Source: Acidobacteriota bacterium (GTDB lineage: Bacteria > Acidobacteriota > Blastocatellia > Pyrinomonadales > Pyrinomonadaceae). Taken from it: a stretch of 64,000 bases of DNA. Location: positions 614,196-678,195 of the forward strand of contig QQUY01000003.1 of assembly GCA_003385635.1 (NCBI GenBank), given 5' to 3'. The position numbers and the translations under genes were made by a program. This document shows, piece by piece, positions 45,069-54,212 of this stretch. A model generated the notes under the pieces. That model saw only the letters and a program-made list of their open reading frames with translations. It had not been told where the DNA came from and did no database searches. The first letter of the stretch is position 1; each line of letters begins with the position of its first letter.

Positions 45069-45074
45069 TATAAT
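45069..45074 (+). promoter_or_regulatory. Consensus -10 element upstream of TPR protein 1
   Basis: TATAAT at 45069-45074 lies in an AT-rich stretch (45040-45075) unlike its surroundings. The candidate -35 (TTAAAC, 45045-45050, 18-bp spacing) is poor. Transcription would start about 45081, 47 bp before the ATG at 45128, which has AGGAGG at 45117-45122. Confidence 0.6.
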
Positions 45075-45127
45075 CCAGCAACTTCCCGAGATTCAAATTC
45101 AGGTTCTGACCGCCCCAGGAGGTAGTT

Positions 45128-46147
45128 ATGTCGTCTTCGAGGTTCTCAGCCACAGGCTTTGCAACTATATTTGCACTTGCACTCTTTTTGCTAGTATCAA
45201 CTCTGCAGGTTTACGCGCAGGGCGGGAGCACCATTTCCGGTTTCATCTATGATGATCGACGAAATCCCCTGTCGGACGTTGATGTCGAACTCCTCGACGA
45301 GATCGATGTTGTCCAGAAACGTACGCGTACGAATTCAGCCGGCAAGTACGAATTCACAGGGCTTTCGGATGGTCGTTGGCAGATCAGGGCACTGCCCTTC
45401 CGTTACAACCTCCACGATAAGACTGAAACGGTCACTGTCCATACCCTCAGCATTCTCGGAACAGGATCCTCTTTTGTTACTCATGATATGTATTTGCAAA
45501 GGAAGGGTCCGCCAAGTCTCGGATTCACAACTGGGGTTGTTTTTGCCCAGGAAATTCCGCCGGACGCTGAGGTCCTTTACGAAGAAGGTGTAACTGCTTT
45601 CGAGAACAAGAACGCCCAGATCGGTGTTGAGAAGCTTACAGCAGCGATCGAGAAGTTTCCGACGTACTATTCTGCGCTTCAGAAGCTTGGAGTCGAGCTG
45701 ATGAGCCTGGATCAGAACATGGATGCGGTCAAGTGCTTTATCCGCGCGGCCGAGGTGAATCCCAAGAGTACCGCTACTTTTTACAATATGGGAATGGCGC
45801 TAAACAAGCTCGGCAAGGAGTACAACGATGCTTCGCTTGTTGCGCTTAACAAGGCCAAGGTCCTGGCGCCCGACTCGTATCTGATCGAACTACAGATGGG
45901 GAAGATCTATCGGGAGAAAGAGGAGTTCGAGAAAGCCGAGGAACATCTTCTGAAAGCCAAGAAACTCGCCGAGTCCAGCGTTCCGGAGATACACAAGGAG
46001 CTTGCCCAGCTTTACGGCAACGATATCAAGGATTACAGGAAGGCCGCTGATGAGCTTGAGGCCTATATGAGATCAAGCAATCAGAACGATTCGAAGATGA
46101 AGGCTCAGATCGATAACCTCCGAAGGAAGGCCAAGGAATCGTCCTAA
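45128..46147 (+). CDS. Exported regulatory-domain/TPR protein 1
   Basis: The 339-residue protein has a signal peptide (FATIFALALFLLVSTLQVYAQ), a beta-sandwich of the carboxypeptidase-regulatory/Cna-B type (residues about 32-118, GSTISGFIYDDRRNPLSDVDVELLD... AGKYEFTGLSDGRW), a linker with GVVFAQEIP, and about five TPR-like helical repeats to the end. A paralogue with the same architecture and the same GVVFAQE linker is at 54213-55217. The two bracket the duplicated TonB-dependent receptors. It is probably a periplasmic or surface scaffold; no enzymatic motif is visible. Confidence 0.85.
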   Translation: MSSSRFSATGFATIFALALFLLVSTLQVYAQGGSTISGFIYDDRRNPLSDVDVELLDEIDVVQKRTRTNSAGKYEFTGLSDGRWQIRALPFRYNLHDKTETVTVHTLSILGTGSSFVTHDMYLQRKGPPSLGFTTGVVFAQEIPPDAEVLYEEGVTAFENKNAQIGVEKLTAAIEKFPTYYSALQKLGVELMSLDQNMDAVKCFIRAAEVNPKSTATFYNMGMALNKLGKEYNDASLVALNKAKVLAPDSYLIELQMGKIYREKEEFEKAEEHLLKAKKLAESSVPEIHKELAQLYGNDIKDYRKAADELEAYMRSSNQNDSKMKAQIDNLRRKAKESS

Positions 46148-46170
46148 TAGCAGATCGATCGAACATTGAG

Positions 46171-46198
46171 GAGGCTGTCTGAAAAGGCAGCCTCTTTT
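46171..46198 (+). terminator. Intrinsic terminator after TPR protein 1
   Basis: GAGGCTG (46171-46177), a loop, CAGCCTC (46188-46194) and TTTT. It lies 24 bp after the stop codon of the TPR gene. Confidence 0.85.
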
Positions 46199-46620
46199 AC
46201 TGTGCTTTTCGCCTGAAGCCCAAAATCCCAGGTTCCGCCCGCCCGATGGGGTGCTCGATCGACCCGAGCGATCTTTTGCCCACGAACGATCTGTTGAGCC
46301 CTCGAATGATTTGTTTAGCCCACCCGTTTACGGGTGGGAACTCCGACGCACCGACCAAATCTGCTTCAGCTCATCTGGATAGATTCACGATCCTCGTTTA
46401 TTCATGCAGTATTCCATTCCGTAATGCTTCAACCCGATGAACGACCCGTTTAGGGGCCGGCTAGACGGTTTCACGCAGCTGACCACCGCACAATACCCTT
46501 CTGCGCAAACGCTTACGAACCGTTTAGCGCACCCATTTATGGGTGGGAGCGACCCGTAAACAGGTCGGATAAACATCCTTCCAAAATGCAGCGTCTTGGC
46601 ATAGGTCAATCAACAAGACG
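46199..46620. other. Intergenic region with compensatory hairpin repeats
   Basis: No gene is supported. Phrases built on 'GACCCGTTTA' and 'AACGATCTGTTGAGCCC' recur. Two related hairpins are CCCACCCG-TTTA-CGGGTGGG (46319-46338) and CACCCAT-TT-ATGGGTG (46530-46545); they differ by a paired C-G to A-T change in the stem, so pairing is kept. Confidence 0.55.
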
Positions 46621-46648
46621 AAAAAAGGGCTGCCCCGAGAGGCAGCCC
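46621..46648 (-). terminator. Intrinsic terminator of TonB receptor copy 1
   Basis: On the minus strand GGGCTGCC, a 6-base loop, GGCAGCCC and TTTTTT form a strong rho-independent terminator 25 bp past the stop. An almost identical terminator follows copy 2 at 50565-50590. Confidence 0.93.
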
Positions 46649-46672
46649 AAAGTTTTCAGATCTAACCTTTAA

Positions 46673-49600
46673 CTAAAAGACGAATCTGAAGCCGAAGCGT
46701 ACGTCTCGGCCACCCTGGAACGAGTTGGACTGTCCATAGGTGTTCGAGAGGAACTGCGGATTAGCGTTGAAGTAGTTGACAACGTACTGACGGATGCCGC
46801 CGCTGAAGATCTCCCTCAGGCTTGCGCCTTCGGTCGGTCCTACAAGAACGGTTCCGCTCGAGTTCCTGACAACACAGGTCGTGCAGCCGCCGGCCTCAAG
46901 ACTGGTTCCGACGATGTTCGTCGTGCCGTACGATCTCGAGATACCCAGTTCGTTTCTTTCATCGAACAGGTTCCTGATCTCGATGTAGGGCTCGAACGTG
47001 ACGCGGTTGTCCCGGCCGAACTTGTACTTGTGGCTGACGAACAGGTCAGTTTCAGTGAACATCTCGCTTCTTCCAAGGTCTCCGCGCTCGAAAAGTATCG
47101 AGGTCGAGACATTGTAGAGGCTGTAGACGGTCGTCAGAGGAACACCGGACTGTGCGGTCGTGAACGCCGACACGGTCGTGGCATTGACCCCGTTGTCATT
47201 CCAGTCGAAGGTATATCCGCCGTATGCCTTGAAGACGTGGGTCCTGTCGGTTCCGAGCAGGCCGTTGTCAGGCTCGCCGCCAGCCGTCCATCCGAGCATC
47301 GGAAGGTCGAAGAAGCGGTTTACGTTCGGCGAAGTACGTCCGAGCTCATCCGAGCTCGCCAGTCCGGAGTAGTTACCGAACAGACGGCTCCAGGTGTACG
47401 TCGCATTGAGGAAGTAGTTGGTGCCGCGCTTGTCGACAGCAACCTCAACGGCGTCATACTTGCGCTCAGCCTTGGTGCAGGGGAATCCGCCGGAAGATGC
47501 AACCTCGCATGCGAGGCCCTGTCCGGGGTTACCGATCACATAGGCCTCGGAACCTTCGCTGTTGAACGCTCCGATGTCCTCGATCGCCTGGTCAAGCTGC
47601 TTGTGCGTAAACCTGGCCTTGAACAGGAAGTTGTTTCCAAGCTCCCGCTCAAATCCGATGGTGAACTCGCTCTGGCGCATTGCCTTCAGGTCCGGGTCAA
47701 CAGCACCGGCACCCTCGAACGGGTTGGCGCCTACCGAGTTCGAAGGAACACGGTTGTCCCTTTCGCAGATCGCCCATCCCTGGGGATTAGCGGTCGGGCA
47801 CTCGCCGCCGAACATGATCGGACGGTTGCCGATCATAGCCTGAAGCGTGTAGTTGAAAGGACTGATACCGCGGGCAGGTGTCATGTCGCCCCAGTTATCG
47901 ATCCATACCTCAGCGCCGAACAGGCCCCTCGGAAGCTCATACTTAAACCGGTCGTAGAACCAGCCGTACGAAGCAAAGACCTTCGTCTTGCCGTCGCCCG
48001 TCAGGTCATACGCAAAGCCAAGCCTCGGAGCGATCTTGTCACCCCAGCCGAACTTGATGTCGGTCGTGGTGTCGGGATCACCAAAGCTCGGGACCAACTC
48101 GTTCTCGAAGCGGATGCCGATGTTCGCCGTGAAGCGGTTGGCGATCTGCCACGAGTCCTGAACAAAGATGCCGTCATTGTCACTGGAAGCCTCACCGGCG
48201 GTACCGATGCGGACCAGTCGGGCGGCGCCGAGCGAACAGGTGGTGTCGTTCGGGTTGATGTTCTGGAAGTCGCACAGGGGAAGTCCCTGCAGACCGGTGT
48301 AGTTGATCAGCGCGCCGCCGAAGTAGAGCAGCGTGTAGCCGGAGCTCGTGTATCCGTCGTCTACGTTGTTGTAGAGCTGGTTCCTCTGCCATCCGACCTT
48401 GATGTTGTGGCGGCCGCCGGCGTTGATACCGACAAAGCTCGCGTCAGCGTCGTAGGTCGTACGCGTCGAAACGTCGTAAACGAGGACATTGTTGGCACCG
48501 GTGTTAAAGCCGCGGCAGTACTCTACCGTTCCCGGCCAGTTGAACGCGGAAGCGTCGCACGGGTTGATCGGCGATCCGGTCGATACGCCAAAGCGCTGTC
48601 CGGCCGTGATGCCGTACGAGCCGATCTTTTCGTTCTGGAAGCTTTCGCCGTGGCGGAAGTTCAGAACCACCCAGTTGAGCGGGGTCCAGGTAGCCTGCGC
48701 ATTGTAAGCGTTGCTGTTCTGGCGTCCGCCGCGAAGGGCATACTCAGCCGGCGTGATGTTCGGCGAGCTTACGCTCAGTCCTTCGGTGCTCGAAGGAAAG
48801 AGACCGTCGGCAATGATCGGGTTCCAGAGGAACGTACCGAATACGCGGAGGCTCGAGATCGGCTGTGCGTCGACCCTTGCAAACGCGTACTGCCTGGTCG
48901 TCTTCGCGTCAAAAGTGTGCGTCTCCTGGATCGTGCGGCTCGGCGAGTCGGTGTCGTAGTAGTCAACGGTCCTCGATCCTTCGAAGATCTGCGGAGCATA
49001 GTCGACCTTGAACCAGACGCGATCCTTAAGCACAGGTCCGCTGATAGAGCCGACCGGGAAGAAGTCCGTTCCACCGTCCTTGTTCGGCTGGAAGTAATCG
49101 AACTCACCCGGAGCCGTGCCGTACGCATTCAGAACAACATTCGGCTTTCCCTGAAATCCTTCGGGCCTGAAAGAGATGCCGAAGTTTCCGTGCCAGTCGT
49201 TGTTGCCGCCTGCCGTTACAGCGTTGATCACACCGCCGGTCGCTCCGCCGTATTCGGCTTCAAAACCGGTCGACTTGATCTGCACTTCCTGAAGCAGCTC
49301 GAACGGAAGGTTGTTGTTGCTATCAAGCGTACCGGAAGCAAAGTTGGTGACTTCCTGGCCGTCGATAACGAACACGTTCTCCGAACCCGATGCTCCGTCG
49401 ATCTGGAATCCGCCGGCGTTCGACTCGGGGCGAACGTTCGGGGCGATCTTCAGAAGGTTCGTGAAGTTCGTGCCTCTCGGCAGAGCCTCGATCACATCCT
49501 TCGTGATGTTCGTGTCGATCTTCGTATCGGTCGGGTCGATGGTCACCGCACCGCTTGTGTCGACATCCACTTCGGCTGTCGTTCCAGCAGGTACCAGACG

Positions 49601-49924
49601 GGCGTTCACGGGAACTGCCCTGTCGACGGAGACCGTTACAGTCTTGGTAAAGGCGTCAAAGCCCGAATTCTCGACGGTTACCTTGTAAGCACCCGGTGCG
49701 AGATTCGAGACGATGAAAAACCCGTTGTTATCGGTGGTAACGGTGCGCCTGAATCCGGCCGTGCTTCCCGTGCTCTCGATGCGAACACTCGCACCGGGAA
49801 CAACCGCGCCGGTCGAATCCGTCACCGTTCCCTCGATCTCTCCCGTGGTTCCCTGGCCGAACGCAAATGCGGAAAGCATCAGCGCCAGCAGGGCCACGGA
49901 GATAAATCTAAATTTATTCAACAT
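46673..49924 (-). CDS. TonB-dependent receptor, Oar-type, copy 1
   Basis: The 1083-residue outer-membrane protein has a signal peptide (FISVALLALMLSAFAFGQ), a carboxypeptidase-regulatory-like domain (about residues 27-105, GEIEGTVTDSTGAVVPGASVRIESTG...), a plug domain (VIEALPRGTNFTNLLKIAPNVRPES) and a long beta-barrel ending in phenylalanine (FRFVF), the assembly signal. This Oar-like layout is very common in Acidobacteriota and typically imports large nutrients; the ligand is unknown. ATG 49924 (MLNKFRF) has AGGAG just upstream. It is nearly identical to copy 2; differences are confined to the two ends. Confidence 0.93.
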   Translation of the reverse strand: MLNKFRFISVALLALMLSAFAFGQGTTGEIEGTVTDSTGAVVPGASVRIESTGSTAGFRRTVTTDNNGFFIVSNLAPGAYKVTVENSGFDAFTKTVTVSVDRAVPVNARLVPAGTTAEVDVDTSGAVTIDPTDTKIDTNITKDVIEALPRGTNFTNLLKIAPNVRPESNAGGFQIDGASGSENVFVIDGQEVTNFASGTLDSNNNLPFELLQEVQIKSTGFEAEYGGATGGVINAVTAGGNNDWHGNFGISFRPEGFQGKPNVVLNAYGTAPGEFDYFQPNKDGGTDFFPVGSISGPVLKDRVWFKVDYAPQIFEGSRTVDYYDTDSPSRTIQETHTFDAKTTRQYAFARVDAQPISSLRVFGTFLWNPIIADGLFPSSTEGLSVSSPNITPAEYALRGGRQNSNAYNAQATWTPLNWVVLNFRHGESFQNEKIGSYGITAGQRFGVSTGSPINPCDASAFNWPGTVEYCRGFNTGANNVLVYDVSTRTTYDADASFVGINAGGRHNIKVGWQRNQLYNNVDDGYTSSGYTLLYFGGALINYTGLQGLPLCDFQNINPNDTTCSLGAARLVRIGTAGEASSDNDGIFVQDSWQIANRFTANIGIRFENELVPSFGDPDTTTDIKFGWGDKIAPRLGFAYDLTGDGKTKVFASYGWFYDRFKYELPRGLFGAEVWIDNWGDMTPARGISPFNYTLQAMIGNRPIMFGGECPTANPQGWAICERDNRVPSNSVGANPFEGAGAVDPDLKAMRQSEFTIGFERELGNNFLFKARFTHKQLDQAIEDIGAFNSEGSEAYVIGNPGQGLACEVASSGGFPCTKAERKYDAVEVAVDKRGTNYFLNATYTWSRLFGNYSGLASSDELGRTSPNVNRFFDLPMLGWTAGGEPDNGLLGTDRTHVFKAYGGYTFDWNDNGVNATTVSAFTTAQSGVPLTTVYSLYNVSTSILFERGDLGRSEMFTETDLFVSHKYKFGRDNRVTFEPYIEIRNLFDERNELGISRSYGTTNIVGTSLEAGGCTTCVVRNSSGTVLVGPTEGASLREIFSGGIRQYVVNYFNANPQFLSNTYGQSNSFQGGRDVRFGFRFVF

Positions 49925-49940
49925 ATTTTCACTCCTAAGC

Positions 49941-50564
49941 AGGGTTGTAGTCTGAATCAGTTCTGGAAATTCCAACTTTCAGATTGAATTTGGAAAAAAG
50001 AATATCCGGCTCAGTCGAGCCGGGAACGATCCCTTGCAGATTTTCCGAATCTTCGCTGTGTGGCTCTTAATGCTTGTAAATGCCTGAGGAGAAGAGCTTT
50101 AGCAGACCCGATCCAAGCTTTGCTCAAGTGGAAAGCCGTTTGGGATGTTCAAGGAACACAGACATGGGGTTAGAAGGATGCAATTTCAAAGCCAAGAGGG
50201 CGAATACAGGCTGTCCGCAGAGCCGCAAGTCCACTGTACAGAGAAGTTATGATGGCATACGAAATCTTGAATACTTATTCTGATTTTCGAACGACTTTCA
50301 GATTCTCGCAGAATATCCACAATTATGGATAGAGGCCGCTGGAATCAACGAAATCTCGGAAAAATCGCGACTTTTCGGTTACAGGAGGGGTTTGGCAAAT
50401 AGTTTGAATATAGAGAAAGTCCGGCAAGCAGCAATATGTAACGCTGCCTTTCCGTTCGTGCCGTAAACGATCAAGTGGGGTGCCCCCTCCTAAAAGGGTG
50501 ACGCCGGCGAGTCTTAATACTCCCCGGAAGTTATGATCAGCCCGGATTACAATCTTCTCCAATA
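49941..50564. other. Spacer between the two TonB receptor copies
   Basis: About 620 bp without a supported gene. It is unrelated to the region upstream of copy 2: similarity stops shortly after the shared ribosome-site sequence ACTCCTAAGCAG. A perfect hairpin CCGGCTC-AGTC-GAGCCGG lies at 50006-50023. The promoter of copy 1 should be here, but I could not identify it. A 67-codon open frame at 50080-50283 has no coding support. Confidence 0.5.
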
Positions 50565-50590
50565 AAAAAGGCTGCCCCGAGAGGCAGCCC
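50565..50590 (-). terminator. Intrinsic terminator of TonB receptor copy 2
   Basis: On the minus strand GGGCTGCC, a 6-base loop, GGCAGCC and a TTTTTT run form a strong terminator, the same as that of copy 1 apart from one missing stem base. It belongs to the duplicated unit. Confidence 0.93.
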
Positions 50591-50614
50591 AAAGTTTTCA
50601 GATCTAACCTTTAA

Positions 50615-53600
50615 CTAAAAGACGAATCTGAAGCCGAAGCGTACGTCTCGGCCACCCTGGAACGAGTTGGACTCGCCGTAAGTGTTCGAGAGAAGCTGCG
50701 GATTAGCATTGAAGTAGTTGATCACGTACTGACGGATGCCGCCGCTGAAGATCTCCCTCAGGCTTGCGCCTTCGGTCGGTCCTACAAGAACGGTTCCGCT
50801 CGAGTTCCTGACAACACAGGTCGTGCAGCCGCCGGCCTCAAGACTGGTTCCGACGATGTTCGTCGTGCCGTACGATCTCGAGATACCCAGTTCGTTTCTT
50901 TCATCGAACAGGTTCCTGATCTCGATGTAGGGCTCGAACGTGACGCGGTTGTCCCGGCCGAACTTGTACTTGTGGCTGACGAACAGGTCAGTTTCAGTGA
51001 ACATCTCGCTTCTTCCAAGGTCTCCGCGCTCGAAAAGTATCGAGGTCGAGACATTGTAGAGGCTGTAGACGGTCGTCAGAGGAACACCGGACTGTGCGGT
51101 CGTGAACGCCGACACGGTCGTGGCATTGACCCCGTTGTCATTCCAGTCGAAGGTATATCCGCCGTATGCCTTGAAGACGTGGGTCCTGTCGGTTCCGAGC
51201 AGGCCGTTGTCAGGCTCGCCGCCAGCCGTCCATCCGAGCATCGGAAGGTCGAAGAAGCGGTTTACGTTCGGCGAAGTACGTCCGAGCTCATCCGAGCTCG
51301 CCAGTCCGGAGTAGTTACCGAACAGACGGCTCCAGGTGTACGTCGCATTGAGGAAGTAGTTGGTGCCGCGCTTGTCGACAGCAACCTCAACGGCGTCATA
51401 CTTGCGCTCAGCCTTGGTGCAGGGGAATCCGCCGGAAGATGCAACCTCGCATGCGAGGCCCTGTCCGGGGTTACCGATCACATAGGCCTCGGAACCTTCG
51501 CTGTTGAACGCTCCGATGTCCTCGATCGCCTGGTCAAGCTGCTTGTGCGTAAACCTGGCCTTGAACAGGAAGTTGTTTCCAAGCTCCCGCTCAAATCCGA
51601 TGGTGAACTCGCTCTGGCGCATTGCCTTCAGGTCCGGGTCAACAGCACCGGCACCCTCGAACGGGTTGGCGCCTACCGAGTTCGAAGGAACACGGTTGTC
51701 CCTTTCGCAGATCGCCCATCCCTGGGGATTAGCGGTCGGGCACTCGCCGCCGAACATGATCGGACGGTTGCCGATCATAGCCTGAAGCGTGTAGTTGAAA
51801 GGACTGATACCGCGGGCAGGTGTCATGTCGCCCCAGTTATCGATCCATACCTCAGCGCCGAACAGGCCCCTCGGAAGCTCATACTTAAACCGGTCGTAGA
51901 ACCAGCCGTACGAAGCAAAGACCTTCGTCTTGCCGTCGCCCGTCAGGTCATACGCAAAGCCAAGCCTCGGAGCGATCTTGTCACCCCAGCCGAACTTGAT
52001 GTCGGTCGTGGTGTCGGGATCACCAAAGCTCGGGACCAACTCGTTCTCGAAGCGGATGCCGATGTTCGCCGTGAAGCGGTTGGCGATCTGCCACGAGTCC
52101 TGAACAAAGATGCCGTCATTGTCACTGGAAGCCTCACCGGCGGTACCGATGCGGACCAGTCGGGCGGCGCCGAGCGAACAGGTGGTGTCGTTCGGGTTGA
52201 TGTTCTGGAAGTCGCACAGGGGAAGTCCCTGCAGACCGGTGTAGTTGATCAGCGCGCCGCCGAAGTAGAGCAGCGTGTAGCCGGAGCTCGTGTATCCGTC
52301 GTCTACGTTGTTGTAGAGCTGGTTCCTCTGCCATCCGACCTTGATGTTGTGGCGGCCGCCGGCGTTGATACCGACAAAGCTCGCGTCAGCGTCGTAGGTC
52401 GTACGCGTCGAAACGTCGTAAACGAGGACATTGTTGGCACCGGTGTTAAAGCCGCGGCAGTACTCTACCGTTCCCGGCCAGTTGAACGCGGAAGCGTCGC
52501 ACGGGTTGATCGGCGATCCGGTCGATACGCCAAAGCGCTGTCCGGCCGTGATGCCGTACGAGCCGATCTTTTCGTTCTGGAAGCTTTCGCCGTGGCGGAA
52601 GTTCAGAACCACCCAGTTGAGCGGGGTCCAGGTAGCCTGCGCATTGTAAGCGTTGCTGTTCTGGCGTCCGCCGCGAAGGGCATACTCAGCCGGCGTGATG
52701 TTCGGCGAGCTTACGCTCAGTCCTTCGGTGCTCGAAGGAAAGAGACCGTCGGCAATGATCGGGTTCCAGAGGAACGTACCGAATACGCGGAGGCTCGAGA
52801 TCGGCTGTGCGTCGACCCTTGCAAACGCGTACTGCCTGGTCGTCTTCGCGTCAAAAGTGTGCGTCTCCTGGATCGTGCGGCTCGGCGAGTCGGTGTCGTA
52901 GTAGTCAACGGTCCTCGATCCTTCGAAGATCTGCGGAGCATAGTCGACCTTGAACCAGACGCGATCCTTAAGCACAGGTCCGCTGATAGAGCCGACCGGG
53001 AAGAAGTCCGTTCCACCGTCCTTGTTCGGCTGGAAGTAATCGAACTCACCCGGAGCCGTGCCGTACGCATTCAGAACAACATTCGGCTTTCCCTGAAATC
53101 CTTCGGGCCTGAAAGAGATGCCGAAGTTTCCGTGCCAGTCGTTGTTGCCGCCTGCCGTTACAGCGTTGATCACACCGCCGGTCGCTCCGCCGTATTCGGC
53201 TTCAAAACCGGTCGACTTGATCTGCACTTCCTGAAGCAGCTCGAACGGAAGGTTGTTGTTGCTATCAAGCGTACCGGAAGCAAAGTTGGTGACTTCCTGG
53301 CCGTCGATAACGAACACGTTCTCCGAACCCGATGCTCCGTCGATCTGGAATCCGCCGGCGTTCGACTCGGGGCGAACGTTCGGGGCGATCTTCAGAAGGT
53401 TCGTGAAGTTCGTGCCTCTCGGCAGAGCCTCGATCACATCCTTCGTGATGTTCGTGTCGATCTTCGTATCGGTCGGGTCGATGGTCACCGCACCGCTTGT
53501 GTCGACATCCACTTCGGCTGTCGTTCCAGCAGGTACCAGACGGGCGTTCACGGGAACTGCCCTGTCGACGGAGACCGTTACAGTCTTGGTAAAGGCGTCA

Positions 53601-53866
53601 AAGCCCGAATTCTCGACGGTTACCTTGTAAGCACCCGGTGCGAGATTCGAGACGATGAAAAACCCGTTGTTATCGGTGGTAACGGTGCGCCTGAATCCGG
53701 CCGTGCTTCCCGTGCTCTCGATGCGAACACTCGCACCGGGAACAACCGCGCCGGTCGAATCCGTCACCGTTCCCTCGATCTCTCCCGTGGTTCCCTGGCC
53801 GAACGCAAATGCGGAAAGCATCAGCGCCAGCAGGGCCACAGAGATAAACCTGAAATTCTTAAACAT
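50615..53866 (-). CDS. TonB-dependent receptor, Oar-type, copy 2
   Basis: The 1083-residue protein has the same signal peptide, regulatory domain, plug and beta-barrel as copy 1 and the same length to the base. Seen differences are at the N-terminus (MFKNFRF instead of MLNKFRF) and near the C-terminus (YVINYFNANPQLLSNTYGES instead of YVVNYFNANPQFLSNTYGQS). About 3.1 kb between those ends appear identical at the DNA level. ATG 53866 has AGGAG upstream. The frame is open 40 codons further 5', but that part lacks a signal peptide. The promoter region differs from that of copy 1, so expression may differ. Confidence 0.93.
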   Translation of the reverse strand: MFKNFRFISVALLALMLSAFAFGQGTTGEIEGTVTDSTGAVVPGASVRIESTGSTAGFRRTVTTDNNGFFIVSNLAPGAYKVTVENSGFDAFTKTVTVSVDRAVPVNARLVPAGTTAEVDVDTSGAVTIDPTDTKIDTNITKDVIEALPRGTNFTNLLKIAPNVRPESNAGGFQIDGASGSENVFVIDGQEVTNFASGTLDSNNNLPFELLQEVQIKSTGFEAEYGGATGGVINAVTAGGNNDWHGNFGISFRPEGFQGKPNVVLNAYGTAPGEFDYFQPNKDGGTDFFPVGSISGPVLKDRVWFKVDYAPQIFEGSRTVDYYDTDSPSRTIQETHTFDAKTTRQYAFARVDAQPISSLRVFGTFLWNPIIADGLFPSSTEGLSVSSPNITPAEYALRGGRQNSNAYNAQATWTPLNWVVLNFRHGESFQNEKIGSYGITAGQRFGVSTGSPINPCDASAFNWPGTVEYCRGFNTGANNVLVYDVSTRTTYDADASFVGINAGGRHNIKVGWQRNQLYNNVDDGYTSSGYTLLYFGGALINYTGLQGLPLCDFQNINPNDTTCSLGAARLVRIGTAGEASSDNDGIFVQDSWQIANRFTANIGIRFENELVPSFGDPDTTTDIKFGWGDKIAPRLGFAYDLTGDGKTKVFASYGWFYDRFKYELPRGLFGAEVWIDNWGDMTPARGISPFNYTLQAMIGNRPIMFGGECPTANPQGWAICERDNRVPSNSVGANPFEGAGAVDPDLKAMRQSEFTIGFERELGNNFLFKARFTHKQLDQAIEDIGAFNSEGSEAYVIGNPGQGLACEVASSGGFPCTKAERKYDAVEVAVDKRGTNYFLNATYTWSRLFGNYSGLASSDELGRTSPNVNRFFDLPMLGWTAGGEPDNGLLGTDRTHVFKAYGGYTFDWNDNGVNATTVSAFTTAQSGVPLTTVYSLYNVSTSILFERGDLGRSEMFTETDLFVSHKYKFGRDNRVTFEPYIEIRNLFDERNELGISRSYGTTNIVGTSLEAGGCTTCVVRNSSGTVLVGPTEGASLREIFSGGIRQYVINYFNANPQLLSNTYGESNSFQGGRDVRFGFRFVF

Positions 53867-53883
53867 ATATTCACTCCTAAGCA

Positions 53884-54212
53884 GAGATTTGTGGGTTTTT
53901 AAGCAAACAGCCTCCTCAAGAATGGCCGAGGGGACAGCCCGGAGACTTGTGCAAAAACGCGCGATTGGAAGCGAATATCGAGCCACACCGAAGAGAACGA
54001 GATTAGGAGTGCTTAACTCATTGCTAATACGGCGCTTACGGCGTATTCGAGGTGGGCGAATCTTGTTCGAAACAATGGTTAACTCTTTGATTATTTGAAT
54101 TTTCTACGAGTTCTTGGATTAGGAGCTTTGAAGGCCTAAAGCAAGGCGAAGAGGTGGGGTTGTTCTGAAAGGACCGTGTCTGTCGTGAGTGGAAGGAACA
54201 GAGCGTTAAAAT
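53884..54212. other. Intergenic region upstream of TonB receptor copy 2
   Basis: About 330 bp with no supported gene. It should hold the promoter of copy 2 and the end of the TPR protein 2 transcript. I see no strong terminator or consensus promoter. A phrase with inverted symmetry (AATACGGCGCTTACGGCGTATT, about 54027-54048, arms AATACG and CGTATT) is the only structure noted. Confidence 0.4.

Noticed and set aside
47030..49987. Open frame of 985 codons antisense to TonB receptor copy 1, and its twin of 976 codons at 50972-53902 antisense to copy 2
   Set aside because: The sense frames have signal peptides, full domain architecture, ribosome sites and terminators. The antisense frames lack any recognisable domain and arise because the sense codon usage avoids the codons that would give antisense stops. 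Their identity between copies only reflects the DNA identity.
50080..50283. 67-codon open frame between the receptor copies
   Set aside because: No ribosome site, no domain, and composition unlike neighbouring proteins.
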